Shown in pieces: positions 7,956 to 16,952 of a DNA stretch of 37,329 nt. The notes beneath the pieces were generated by a model, which saw only the letters and a program-made list of their open reading frames with translations, was not told where the DNA came from and ran no database searches. The stretch is from an uncultured Butyrivibrio sp. Its GTDB lineage: Bacteria; Bacillota; Clostridia; Lachnospirales; Lachnospiraceae. Location: contig NZ_CAMVPU010000037.1 in NCBI RefSeq assembly GCF_947169445.1, positions 1-37,329 of the forward strand. Direction: 5' to 3'. The translations under genes and the position numbers were made by a program. The stretch's first letter is position 1; the number at the start of each line of letters is the position of its first letter.

Positions 7956-9629
7956 TTATGCCCAATTTCCAGTCTCAAGGAACTTATCCGCAAGATTTTG
8001 AGCATTATTAACTATATTCGAATCGTAACCCAAAACGCCAAGAAGCTTAATAGCATTACGATTTGTGGCCGGTCCTTCCTTAATCAGATAATCAAAGTGA
8101 ACATCATTATCTGTTACGTTGCCTTCGAAATGATAGATATCAAACTGCTCCTTAAGAAGTGCTGTAAGCTCAATATCGTGAGTTGCCGCAAAGCACATAA
8201 CTTTATTGTCAGCAAAGGTCTTCAAAATCTGAGTGGAAGCTGCAATTCTCTCTATAGTATTGGTTCCTCTAAGCACCTCATCCACAAAGCACAGTACCGG
8301 AGCGCTATTTTCCTTATTGGCATCAAGAATTCTTTTTATAGATTTGATCTCAACAATATAATAGCTGTCACCGCCAAAGATATCATCTTTAAGTGCCATT
8401 GAAGAATAAATTCGGTAAATAGGCGCAATATAGCTCTTGCCAAGTACTGTGTGCACAGTCTGCGCCAAAATAGAATTCAAAGCACAGGTCTTAAGGAAAG
8501 TTGATTTTCCAGATGCATTTGAGCCAGTGATCAAAAGCCCCTTTCCGGTATTTACACCATTTGGAACAGCATCCACTATAAGAGGATGAATAAGCGCCTC
8601 TCCCTTATACTCTTTTCCCTCAAATTTAGGAAGACAATAGAAATCCTTAAAAGACTCCCTAAAACATGCAATAGAAATCTCCGCATCAAGCTTACCAGTA
8701 ATCGTAATAATCTTATCCAGTTCATCCTTTTTAGCAATCAGCTGCCTATACATCTGATTAAACTTGATAAGATCAATATGGGTAACCATCTTAAAGAAAT
8801 CAAAAACAAATTCAATCGGATTTCCGCCCATATTGTTTTTGCTGTTATTCATTAGAATCAAAGCGCCTGAAGTAAAAGATCTAAGCTTTTTAGCCGCTTT
8901 TGTAAGCTCATCAATATCCTCTTTAAGCTCAGGGACATTCATTTTTTCAAAATCGGAAGTAGCAAAGATTACTCGTAAAATGTAAGCAAAAGATGCCAGA
9001 TACGGCTCAATTTCGTTCTTTTTTCCAAAGTAAAAATATAGATTTACAAGAGCCAGTAAAACAAAAGTTATGAATCCGGCCGTAAAATTAAAAACCATCA
9101 GCAAAAGAGCTGCAGCCATCAATCCCAGCATTATAAAATGCTTTGTATTCGAAAAATCCGAGACGCTGCCAAGATAATCAATGTAATCATATATTGAATA
9201 TCTGGTTCTCCTTCCCATATGGTAAAAAATAATCTGAAACTTCTGTCTAATCTCATCATTATTCTGGAAGAAATCTACATGCTTCTCATGCTTATCAAAG
9301 TCATCTTTTTGCCTGGGAGATCTAAGCATGTAATAGAGATATTCCTCTCCTGATGAACTAAGGCAGTAATTCATTCTGGCAAAAACGCCGTCCATATTAA
9401 GGTCATTCCAAGTGGTGTCATCAAGCTGGAATTCTTCCTTGTGCTTGCTGTAATACCCCATTATATGGTCAAGGTCATCATGCTTATACTCTCTGTTAGG
9501 AGCCTGCCCGAAATTGTCAATTGTCTTCTTAAGAAAATACTTTTCAGTAATCTTTCTATCGCGATAACCAAGAGCATAAGCTAGAAACCAGATGCCAAAC
9601 ATTACAGCAAAAAATATTAAAACTTCCAT
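7956..9629 (-). CDS. Membrane-anchored MutS-like ATPase
   Basis: This 557-residue protein has a C-terminal MutS ATPase domain. It shows a Walker A at 369-376 (GSNASGKS), a Walker B at 445-451 (VLCFVDE), the MutS signature GTNTIERIAAS and the H-loop TH at about 483. The N-terminal mismatch-reading domain with its F-x-E motif is missing. Instead a hydrophobic helix occupies residues 1-20 and a helical hairpin 164-202 looks membrane-embedded. The predicted layout is a cytoplasmic ATPase tethered to the membrane. Related proteins are usually annotated only as MutS-related, and their role is not established. It is unlikely to be classical mismatch repair. It lies between rnhA and the deaminase gene on the same strand. 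Confidence 0.85.
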   Translation of the reverse strand: MEVLIFFAVMFGIWFLAYALGYRDRKITEKYFLKKTIDNFGQAPNREYKHDDLDHIMGYYSKHKEEFQLDDTTWNDLNMDGVFARMNYCLSSSGEEYLYYMLRSPRQKDDFDKHEKHVDFFQNNDEIRQKFQIIFYHMGRRTRYSIYDYIDYLGSVSDFSNTKHFIMLGLMAAALLLMVFNFTAGFITFVLLALVNLYFYFGKKNEIEPYLASFAYILRVIFATSDFEKMNVPELKEDIDELTKAAKKLRSFTSGALILMNNSKNNMGGNPIEFVFDFFKMVTHIDLIKFNQMYRQLIAKKDELDKIITITGKLDAEISIACFRESFKDFYCLPKFEGKEYKGEALIHPLIVDAVPNGVNTGKGLLITGSNASGKSTFLKTCALNSILAQTVHTVLGKSYIAPIYRIYSSMALKDDIFGGDSYYIVEIKSIKRILDANKENSAPVLCFVDEVLRGTNTIERIAASTQILKTFADNKVMCFAATHDIELTALLKEQFDIYHFEGNVTDNDVHFDYLIKEGPATNRNAIKLLGVLGYDSNIVNNAQNLADKFLETGNWA

Positions 9630-9708
9630 AAAATACCATTTTCCTTTTTATTTTTTGTAAAAACTAAGCAAGTAAATATACAAAAAGAACATATCAATGG
9701 CCTTGAAA

Positions 9709-11010
9709 TCAGGAATATAATCTCTGTTTTATCTCCTCAGCCTTTGCATATACTTCTTCCGGAGTAACTCCAATATTAAACTTACCATTTTCGTAGCGAA
9801 TGATTCCTCCGATCATGGTCATGAGCACATTAGATTTGCTACCGCTATATACAAGATTTTTTACAATATTGTTTATTGGCTGCATATTAGGCTGCTTAAA
9901 GTCAATCATGATAATATCAGCCATTTTGCCCGCAGCTAAATAGTCACAGTCATTAAGCCCCATAGCTCTTGCTCCGTTAACTGTAGCCATTTTCAAAACT
10001 TCCCCTGCATCCACGCTAGATGCATCCATACTTTTAAGCTTGGCAAGACCTGTTACCAGGAACATTTCCCTGAACATATCAAGACAGTTGTTGCTGGCTG
10101 GACCATCAGTTCCGATAGCAACAGGAATATCACACTTTAGATACTCTTCTATAGGAGCAATTCCACTAGCAAGCTTCATATTTGAGCCAGGATTTGTTAC
10201 AGCAAAAAGACCTCTATTTTTCATTATCTCTCTGTCTTTATCATTAGTCCAGACAACATGGTAGCCGCCACCGCCAAAATCAAACAGCCCAAGAGAATCA
10301 AATAATTCGATTGGTGTCATACCATATCGATCGATACATTCTTTTGTCTCTGTTTCAGTCTCCTGTAAATGAGCCCAAAATGGAGCCTTATACTTGTGAA
10401 CAAGCTCTGAGCATTTCTCCAATATTTCTTTTGAACAGGTATATTCAGCATGAATGCCAAGAATAAAAGAGTTATACGGATCTTTACCATTTATATCCGT
10501 ATAATATTTCTCCAAAAGTTCAACAGACTGGCTGAAATTATTGACGCAGCTGGTCTGAACACAGCGCATTCCGCAGTCTCTAAAGGCATCTGCCACAGTA
10601 AAAGGAGTCAGATACATTTCAAAGACAGAAGTAATGCCACTTGTAAGATACTCTAAGATAGCAATCTTGGATAAATGATAGATATCCTCCCCTGTCATCT
10701 TCGCTTCAACAGGAAAAATCTGAGTATTAAGCCAATCCTGTAAAGGAAGATCATCAGCCTTGGATCTCATCAGAGTCATGGCTGAGTGAGTATGTGCGTT
10801 CTTAAAGCCCGGCATAAGGAGATTTCCATTGCAGTCAATCTCCCTATCCCAGACTAGTATTTCGTCACTGTGCTCCTCAAGATATTTCTGTCCTTCCTGC
10901 TGCGTTCCGACAAAGATTATTCTCTCGCCAACGATCCAGACTTCCCCAACAAATATGTCTCTACCAGGTTCCATAGTAAGAATCCTGGCATTAAAAAATC
11001 TAGTTCTCAT
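9709..11010 (-). CDS. Amidohydrolase of the MTA/SAH deaminase type
   Basis: This 433-residue TIM-barrel amidohydrolase closely resembles 5-methylthioadenosine/S-adenosylhomocysteine deaminases. The metal ligands are visible: HTH (73 and 75) in NAHTHSAMTLMRSKADDLPL, a His in HAEYTCS, a His in WAHLQETETE and the catalytic Asp in IGTDGPASNNCLDMF. The DDLPLQDWL stretch after HTH is typical of this branch. The reaction converts the adenosyl base to an inosyl base and releases ammonia. The purine nucleoside phosphorylase gene directly upstream would take the inosine-type product onward, which supports a purine and methylthioadenosine salvage role. A guanine-deaminase-like (SsnA) role is less likely. 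Confidence 0.83.
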   Translation of the reverse strand: MRTRFFNARILTMEPGRDIFVGEVWIVGERIIFVGTQQEGQKYLEEHSDEILVWDREIDCNGNLLMPGFKNAHTHSAMTLMRSKADDLPLQDWLNTQIFPVEAKMTGEDIYHLSKIAILEYLTSGITSVFEMYLTPFTVADAFRDCGMRCVQTSCVNNFSQSVELLEKYYTDINGKDPYNSFILGIHAEYTCSKEILEKCSELVHKYKAPFWAHLQETETETKECIDRYGMTPIELFDSLGLFDFGGGGYHVVWTNDKDREIMKNRGLFAVTNPGSNMKLASGIAPIEEYLKCDIPVAIGTDGPASNNCLDMFREMFLVTGLAKLKSMDASSVDAGEVLKMATVNGARAMGLNDCDYLAAGKMADIIMIDFKQPNMQPINNIVKNLVYSGSKSNVLMTMIGGIIRYENGKFNIGVTPEEVYAKAEEIKQRLYS

Positions 11011-11069
11011 AAATAAGTAGCTTCCCCATTTAAAATTTAGATATAACTCTCCTCAAAAACCTGACATCA

Positions 11070-11900
11070 TCAAAGCTTAAAGCCCTTTATAGACTCAGTA
11101 ACAAGCTTGGTAAACAAAGGCGCAACCTTATCCGCAGCCTCCTGAACCTCTTCATGGCAAAGCGGCTGAGCGCTTATGCCGGCAGCAAGATTACTGATGC
11201 AGGAAACTCCGCAGATACGCATACCCATATGATTAGCTGCGATAGCTTCGATAACAGTACTCATACCAACAGCAGAAACTCCCAGTTTACCAAGAAGTCT
11301 GATCTCTGCAGGACTTTCAAAAGAAGGACCTGTAAGCTGACAGTATACACCTTCCTTAAGATCAATTCCTTCTGAAGCAGCCGCTTTCCTTATAACTTCC
11401 TGAAGATCCTTGTCATAAACCTCTGACATATCTGCAAATCTAGGTCCAAGTTCATCAACATTTGGTCCAATAAGAGGATTAGGAGCAAAAATAGAAATAT
11501 GATCAGTAATAAGCATCAGGTCACCTGCCTTAAAGCCATCTCCAAGACCACCCGCTGCATTTGTAAGGAAAAGAATCTTAGCTCCAAGCATCTTCATAAG
11601 TCTTGCAGGAAGTACAGCATCAGTTACATCGTAGCCCTCATAGAAATGCACTCTTCCCTTCATGCAAGCTACCTTAACATCGCCCACATAGCCGAAGATG
11701 AATTTTCCGGCATGACCCGGAACTGTTGATACAGGAAATCCCGGAATATCGCTATAGCTAATCTCTGTTTCAATCTTGATGTTATCTGCATAATTACCAA
11801 GACCTGAACCAAGAACAAGAGCTACATCCGGTACAAAATCAGTCTTTTCCCTAACTGCCTTTACACATTTCTCTAATTTCTCATAAATTGCATTACTCAT
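11070..11900 (-). CDS. punA: Purine nucleoside phosphorylase (trimeric type)
   Basis: This 276-residue enzyme cleaves purine nucleosides with phosphate to give the base and ribose 1-phosphate. The trimeric, mammalian-like class is shown by VLGSGLGNYAD at the phosphate site, GHAGKF, GRVHFYEGY, LTNAAGGLG, GPSFESPAEIR and VGMSTVIEAIAA. The length is standard. GAGG lies ahead of the ATG. It sits 15 bp after the serine hydrolase gene and 59 bp before the deaminase gene, in one run of minus-strand genes. Confidence 0.93.
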   Translation of the reverse strand: MSNAIYEKLEKCVKAVREKTDFVPDVALVLGSGLGNYADNIKIETEISYSDIPGFPVSTVPGHAGKFIFGYVGDVKVACMKGRVHFYEGYDVTDAVLPARLMKMLGAKILFLTNAAGGLGDGFKAGDLMLITDHISIFAPNPLIGPNVDELGPRFADMSEVYDKDLQEVIRKAAASEGIDLKEGVYCQLTGPSFESPAEIRLLGKLGVSAVGMSTVIEAIAANHMGMRICGVSCISNLAAGISAQPLCHEEVQEAADKVAPLFTKLVTESIKGFKL

Positions 11901-11915
11901 AAGATTACCTCTCTA

Positions 11916-13913
11916 TCAATTCGTATTATCATCTGTAGTTTTATTATTGTCTGCTTCTTCATCTTCTAAGTCCACAGCATCATCCAAAGTATAACACATT
12001 TCATCGGTAAGTTCATTCAAAACGCCCTTAAGTACAGGCTGAACTGTATTATTTACAGCATGTTCAAAAGCTTCTTTTATCCCACCTTTAAAAAATTTGC
12101 TGACAACCTTCCCCTGCATTCCCGAAAGCGCATCCGGAGCAATATTCTTCATAGTCTCCATAAGCATTGCGCTGCCCGGAGTTTCCAGTAGTCTGATCTC
12201 GATCTGCGAAGGCACAATCGGCTCAGTAATAACACCATCATTAAAAAAGATATTAAAGGTTCGAAGACACGCTTCCTCCAGGAAATTAATCTCATTTCTG
12301 ATAACAAGGTGATTGTATTCATCAGTAGTGCAAAAAGAAACCAATGATGCCTCATAAACTTCGCCGTGCATATTGATCTTGCTGGAATATCTTTTGCCGC
12401 CAAAGCCACATCTAAGGCTATAAACTTCATCCCCTTCATACACATCTATATAAAAGGAATTTCCATCAAATAGTCTGAACCCGATCTTGCTTATTCCATC
12501 CGTAAAATTATTATGCACTACCTGCATCATTATAGGGAAAAGACCTACGCCCTTTTGCTCAATGTTATAAGTGTTTCCATCAAGCTTTTTAAGCCATTCC
12601 CTTATCAGATAGTTCTCATTTCTAATATTGTTAGAACAAAGAGAGTAATTAAAGCTGTTTCTTTTCCCTCGAACGCTAAAACTCTTATTTCTTGTTGAAC
12701 CGGTTGTCATTTTCAAAGACTTCTTCTGCCAGCCACCGGAACATATAATAGGATAATTCTGTGTCCTTCCACTTACGGATTTACATATCATCTTAAGAGA
12801 GTTAAGAGCCGCAAAGTCCTCAGGAATAGGTCCATCAAAAGCCTCTATATTATTTTTCATATAATCTCTGATGATCAGCGCCATCTTACTGGTCTGAAAA
12901 ATATCAGTATTTCCACCATTTGTAGCTACCACCATATCAATATCCGGATAAACAAAAACGTTCTGACCAAGCATACCATTAAAGGCATAAGAACCAGGCC
13001 TGTCATCATTGATCCAAAGCTGATAGCCATAATGCGCATTATCAGGCTTACCCGTATCATTTTGCCAGGAAATAGATTCTTTTATCCATTCAGAAGGCAC
13101 AATCTGCCTGCCATCCCAGACACCATCCTGAAGGTAAAGCTGTCCCAGCTTCGCCATATCTTCAATACGTATAAAGAGTCCCCAGCCGCCTTTTGTAATG
13201 CTCTGAGGGCAACTCTCCCAATAGGTTCTCTGGATTCCCATAGGCATAAATATCTTCTCTTTGCAATATTCATAACAGGACATACCGGTTTTCTCTGTAA
13301 TAATTGCAGATAACATGTAGGTATTCATGCTGTTATATTCAAATTGTGTCCCGGGATCAAATTTAAAGGATGATTCCAGAAAGCTCTTACGCCAGTCATT
13401 ACCGCTTATGGCTCCTGTCTCGCTGAAATCCACGCCGCTGGACATATTAAGAAGATGTTTAACAGTGATATTCTTCCTAAGGAACCCAAAAGGATTCATC
13501 CTTGAACTGAATATATCACTTATTTTCTCATCCAAAGAAAGCCTTCCCTCATCAATAAGTATGCCAATAGCCATACCCACGATGCTCTTACACATAGAAA
13601 AAGAGACATGCCACATATCCATGGTATAAGGCTCAAACGCACACTCTGCGATCACCTTGCCATGTCTAAGTGCCATGAATTTATGAATATATATCTTTTT
13701 ATCCGATGACAATTCTCTGATAAGGTCAACAAAAAAAGCAGAACTAACGCCCTGTGATTCAGGTGACCTCCTCTCCAAATATGTCTCACCGATTACTGAA
13801 TCATGCATAAATTCAGGTTTCTGCGGACGATAATCAACCTTGCTGATCTCACCGGTTTCCCGGGCAACAAGCTTTAAAAGAAGTTCTCCAACGTCTAGTT
13901 CTGCTCTCGCCAT
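11916..13913 (-). CDS. Serine hydrolase (beta-lactamase/esterase class C fold) with a long C-terminal extension
   Basis: This 665-residue protein has an N-terminal penicillin-binding/class C beta-lactamase-like domain (about residues 45-365). The catalytic SxxK is S106-M-C-K109, and the second motif is Tyr193 in FEYNSMNTY. YGYQLWIND near 315 lies where the third motif is found. There is no signal peptide, so it looks cytoplasmic, which suggests an esterase or peptidase rather than a lactamase. The C-terminal 270 residues are not a domain I recognise: they are beta-rich up to about 560 and end in an acidic tail. Only 25 bp separate it from the P-ATPase gene, with no terminator seen, so read-through from the metal operon is possible. 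Confidence 0.8.
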   Translation of the reverse strand: MARAELDVGELLLKLVARETGEISKVDYRPQKPEFMHDSVIGETYLERRSPESQGVSSAFFVDLIRELSSDKKIYIHKFMALRHGKVIAECAFEPYTMDMWHVSFSMCKSIVGMAIGILIDEGRLSLDEKISDIFSSRMNPFGFLRKNITVKHLLNMSSGVDFSETGAISGNDWRKSFLESSFKFDPGTQFEYNSMNTYMLSAIITEKTGMSCYEYCKEKIFMPMGIQRTYWESCPQSITKGGWGLFIRIEDMAKLGQLYLQDGVWDGRQIVPSEWIKESISWQNDTGKPDNAHYGYQLWINDDRPGSYAFNGMLGQNVFVYPDIDMVVATNGGNTDIFQTSKMALIIRDYMKNNIEAFDGPIPEDFAALNSLKMICKSVSGRTQNYPIICSGGWQKKSLKMTTGSTRNKSFSVRGKRNSFNYSLCSNNIRNENYLIREWLKKLDGNTYNIEQKGVGLFPIMMQVVHNNFTDGISKIGFRLFDGNSFYIDVYEGDEVYSLRCGFGGKRYSSKINMHGEVYEASLVSFCTTDEYNHLVIRNEINFLEEACLRTFNIFFNDGVITEPIVPSQIEIRLLETPGSAMLMETMKNIAPDALSGMQGKVVSKFFKGGIKEAFEHAVNNTVQPVLKGVLNELTDEMCYTLDDAVDLEDEEADNNKTTDDNTN

Positions 13914-13938
13914 ATTCTATTACCCCCAACAGGGAACA

Positions 13939-15852
13939 TCACTTATATTTAAGCGCCCTCATGGAGTTAAGTATTGCAATAACCGCTACTCCTACATCTC
14001 CGAAAACTGCAAGCCACATGGTCGTAAGTCCCAGCGCTCCAAGAACAAGGATGATCAGCTTAACTGCAAGGGCGAAGATGATATTCTCTTTTACAATTCT
14101 CATGGTCTTACGGGCGATTCTGATAACTGAAGCAATCTTGGAAATATCATCATCCATAATTACTACATCAGCAGCTTCTATTGCTGCATCAGAGCCCAGT
14201 GATCCCATGGCAATACCAACGTCTGCTCTCATTAATACCGGAGCATCATTGATTCCATCACCAACAAATGCAAGCTTATTATCATTATCCAATGAAGAGA
14301 GTAAATTTTCAACCCTGCTGACTTTATCCGCCGGCAACAGCTCAGCAATTACCTGATCAATACCAATTTCATCTCCAACTGCCTTAGCAGCCTTCTGCCT
14401 ATCACCTGTCAGCATAATTGTGTTCTTAACACCGCTGTTTTTAAGTAAGCAGATGGCTTCTTTTGCGCTTTCCTTAATAACATCAGAAATAATTACAGCG
14501 CCCATATACTCTCCTCCAAGGGAGGCATATACAACTGTGCCAGCGCTATCTACCGCATTGTAAGAAATACCCTTTGATTCCATAAGTTTGGAATTACCAA
14601 GAAGTAATTCTTTTCCATCATAAACAGTAGCTATTCCATGGCCGGCGATTTCTTTTGATGATGTCTCATCAATCCGGGTATTATCAATCTCTTTATGCTC
14701 ATTATCAGAAAAAGAGCCGCTTTCATATGCAGAAACAATTGATCTTGCTATAGGATGATTGGATAAAGCCTCACCATAAGCTGCTATTTCAAGGACTTTT
14801 CCCTTTGTATTACCGGAAATATCAGCGTTTTCGATAATCTGTGTAACCTTAAACTCACCCTTTGTAAGAGTTCCTGTCTTATCAAAAACAACAGTATTAA
14901 CCTTGGATACGGATTCAAGGTAGTTGCTTCCCTTTACAAGGACGCCAATCCTGGATGATGCGCCAATTCCTCCAAAGAAACCAAGAGGAACTGAAATAAC
15001 AAGAGCACAAGGGCATGAAACAATAAGGAAAATGCAGGCTCTTCTGATACTGTCTGTCCAAGGAAGCATTCCAAGAATAGGTGGAATAATTGCAAGTAAA
15101 AGAGCTCCAATCGTAACTACAGGTGTATAGTACCTTGCAAATCTCGTAATGAAATTCTCCATTCTGGATTTCTTATTGCTGGCATTTTCAACAAGCTCCA
15201 AAATCTTGGATACAGTTGAATCCTCATAAGCCTTTTCTACTCTAACCTTAAGGATTCCTTCGCCATTGACGCATCCGCTTATTACTGATTCGCCGCAGGA
15301 AACCTTCCTTGGAACTGATTCGCCTGTAAGAGCTGCTGTATCAATAAAGCTCTCGCCTTCAATAACCGTTGCATCAACAGGTATCTTCTCACCTGCTCTA
15401 ATAAGAAGGATATCTCCAACACTTACTTCCTCTGGATCAACCTCGGATACATTTCCATCTGCATCAATCAGATTAGCACTTTCAGGTGCTATACTCATAA
15501 GCTCTGTTATGGATTGTCTTGACTTTCCTACTGCTACCGACTGGAAAAGTTCCCCAATCTGGTAAAAAAGCATAACAGCAAGCGCCTCTGAATATTCCTG
15601 AATTCCTAAGGCTGCAAAGGTTGCAACCATCATAAGGAAATTCTCATCAAACACCTGTCCATGAGTAATATTGATCGCAGCCTTTTTAATAACATCGTAG
15701 CCAATGATAATGTATGGCACCAGGTATATAGCAAACACCAAAAGCTTAGGTAAAAGATCCAGCACTCCTGTCTTATCCAAAATAAGCAGTGTTAAAAACA
15801 TTACAAGTACTGCTATTATTCTATTTCTGGTTTTCTTTTGCTTCTTCGTCAT
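13939..15852 (-). CDS. cadA: Zn/Cd/Pb-type heavy-metal P-ATPase
   Basis: This 637-residue P1B-type ATPase pumps divalent soft metals out of the cell. It has the TGES actuator loop at 176-179, the membrane metal site CPC at 280-282, the phosphorylation site DKTGTLT (Asp324), the P1B HP motif in LSNHPIARS and the hinge GDGINDAP. The last membrane pair carries FGDVGVAVIAILNS, where the Asp marks the Zn/Cd/Pb subgroup (ZntA-like) rather than the copper subgroup. No N-terminal metal-binding domain is present; it is supplied by the separate HMA gene upstream. The ATG follows GAGG. Confidence 0.92.
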   Translation of the reverse strand: MTKKQKKTRNRIIAVLVMFLTLLILDKTGVLDLLPKLLVFAIYLVPYIIIGYDVIKKAAINITHGQVFDENFLMMVATFAALGIQEYSEALAVMLFYQIGELFQSVAVGKSRQSITELMSIAPESANLIDADGNVSEVDPEEVSVGDILLIRAGEKIPVDATVIEGESFIDTAALTGESVPRKVSCGESVISGCVNGEGILKVRVEKAYEDSTVSKILELVENASNKKSRMENFITRFARYYTPVVTIGALLLAIIPPILGMLPWTDSIRRACIFLIVSCPCALVISVPLGFFGGIGASSRIGVLVKGSNYLESVSKVNTVVFDKTGTLTKGEFKVTQIIENADISGNTKGKVLEIAAYGEALSNHPIARSIVSAYESGSFSDNEHKEIDNTRIDETSSKEIAGHGIATVYDGKELLLGNSKLMESKGISYNAVDSAGTVVYASLGGEYMGAVIISDVIKESAKEAICLLKNSGVKNTIMLTGDRQKAAKAVGDEIGIDQVIAELLPADKVSRVENLLSSLDNDNKLAFVGDGINDAPVLMRADVGIAMGSLGSDAAIEAADVVIMDDDISKIASVIRIARKTMRIVKENIIFALAVKLIILVLGALGLTTMWLAVFGDVGVAVIAILNSMRALKYK

Positions 15853-15948
15853 AACTATATACCTCGATTCCTTATGTCTGATAATACTGTCTATTACAGC
15901 TGATTCTTATAAGTTCTTTAAAACTAGCTTCAACCAGTCTTCACTTCA

Positions 15949-16164
15949 TCAAGCTTCAATTTCGCAGTCAGGCTCAACCTTCTTGCAAGCCTTAATTGCG
16001 CTCTCAAGAACTGAATCAAAAACAGAATCCTCTGCTTCAAGAATGAATTTCTGAGTCATAAAATTAACTCTCGCGTTTATAACTCCATCAATCTTCTTAA
16101 CTGCCTCTTCCATCTTAGCTGCACAGTTAGCGCAATCAACCTCACACTTAAATGTCTTCTTCAT
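15949..16164 (-). CDS. Stand-alone HMA metal-binding protein
   Basis: This is a 71-residue ferredoxin-like heavy-metal-associated domain. The metal site is DCANCAAKM (two Cys, two residues apart) near residues 10-15. The rest follows the usual beta-alpha-beta-beta-alpha-beta pattern (VNFMTQKFILEA and so on). The D-C-x-x-C form is typical of Zn/Cd HMA domains. It probably acts as the detached N-terminal domain or metallochaperone of the P-ATPase 96 bp downstream. GGAG precedes the ATG, and the repressor gene is 18 bp upstream. Confidence 0.88.
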   Translation of the reverse strand: MKKTFKCEVDCANCAAKMEEAVKKIDGVINARVNFMTQKFILEAEDSVFDSVLESAIKACKKVEPDCEIEA

Positions 16165-16182
16165 AACTCTTTTCTCCTTTTC

Positions 16183-16542
16183 TTATTCTTCGATATGATT
16201 TAATCCCTGGTCAATGATTGTTCTCACATGATCATCTGCCAGGAAATAAATTATTGATTTACCTTCTCTTCGGTTTCCAACAAGCTTGCTGTTCTTAAGG
16301 ATCTTAAGCTGATGTGAAATAGCTGACTGTGTCATTTCAAGTGTCTCTGCTATATCACAAACGCACATCTCCTGTTCAAATAAGGCAAACAAAATCTTGA
16401 TTCTGGTAGAATCACCAAAGACCTTAAAAAGTTCCGCAAGATCATAAAGTTCATCTTCGCTTGGCATCTGTTTGTGTAACTTCAAAACAATTTCACTGTG
16501 GTTATGAACAACATCGCAGTGTTCAACATCATTTATCGCCAT
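16183..16542 (-). CDS. ArsR/SmtB-family metal-responsive repressor (CadC-like)
   Basis: This 119-residue winged-helix repressor would release DNA when it binds metal. Two classic metal sites can be read. The alpha-3 site is C60-V-C62 in EMCVCDIAE, with an N-terminal Cys9 and His8/13/15 cluster as partners (as in CadC). The alpha-5 zinc site is D103/D104, H105, H116 and E119 in DDHVRTIIDQGLNHIEE (as in CzrA/SmtB). The recognition helix is TQSAISHQLKIL. It is the first gene of the efflux operon, and a perfect palindrome overlaps its promoter region, so autoregulation is very likely. Confidence 0.92.
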   Translation of the reverse strand: MAINDVEHCDVVHNHSEIVLKLHKQMPSEDELYDLAELFKVFGDSTRIKILFALFEQEMCVCDIAETLEMTQSAISHQLKILKNSKLVGNRREGKSIIYFLADDHVRTIIDQGLNHIEE

Positions 16543-16560
16543 ATGAATCTCCTTTTTGAA

Positions 16561-16590
16561 TAAACATATGAATATCTGTTCATATGTTTA
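16561..16590. promoter_or_regulatory. ArsR/CadC-type operator
   Basis: This is a perfect 12-6-12 palindrome, TAAACATATGAA then six bases then TTCATATGTTTA. Its core TGAATATCTGTTCA fits the 12-2-12 operator pattern of SmtB-type repressors. It lies just downstream of the -10 box and 19 bases before the repressor gene. Confidence 0.85.
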
Positions 16591-16591
16591 A

Positions 16592-16618
16592 GTTATAACA
16601 TTTACCTTCTTATGTCAA
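16592..16618 (-). promoter_or_regulatory. Promoter of the metal-efflux operon
   Basis: TTGACA (16613-16618) and TATAAC (16592-16597) on the minus strand are 15 bases apart. The -10 has an upstream TGT that makes it an extended -10. The short spacer may be the reason it tolerates tight repressor control. Confidence 0.65.
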
Positions 16619-16677
16619 GAAAATATTTTTGAATTTAGGCCTAAAAACGCACTTTTATCTTGTTTTTCTATTATTTT

Positions 16678-16716
16678 TAGGAAAAAAGAAAAAGGTCTTA
16701 GTTTCCTAAAACCTTT
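16678..16716 (-). terminator. Minus-strand terminator upstream of the metal operon
   Basis: The stem AAAGGTTTTAG / CTAAGACCTTT closes on a GAAA loop and is followed by a T-rich run on the minus strand. No intact minus-strand gene ends here, so it may insulate the operon promoter or be left over from a lost gene. Confidence 0.65.
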
Positions 16717-16952
16717 GTAAAGACTTCTGCTGCATCTGGAACAGCCAAGGCTTCGGGAAGCAATTCTTCACTTATGGCTAAGTTTCCTGTAATTGACTAT
16801 CCTGCAAATGGTACTGGAAGAGGTCCTGGAGCTAATTTCAAAAAGGTCACGATTACGAAAATCACGAAGTTGCTGGTGGAAAAGTTCTTGGTGAACTTAA
16901 CTGGTGGGAACTTACTACTTGGACAGCTTCTAATTATTTTCCCCTACAGTGA
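16702..16952 (+). pseudogene. Frameshifted gene remnant, C-terminal part
   Basis: This plus-strand fragment has no start. It begins just after an in-frame stop, with a Ser/Ala/Gly-rich linker-like stretch (TSAASGTAKASGSNSS), then PVIDYPANGTGRGPGANF. Frame is lost at the A5 run at 16840-16844; restoring one A continues into HDYENHEVAGGKVLGELNWW and ends at TGA 16950-16952. I do not recognise the family. The linker would suit a modular secreted protein, but that is a guess. No ribosome site is seen. Decay is more likely than a functional gene, unless the missing A is a sequencing error. Confidence 0.45.
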
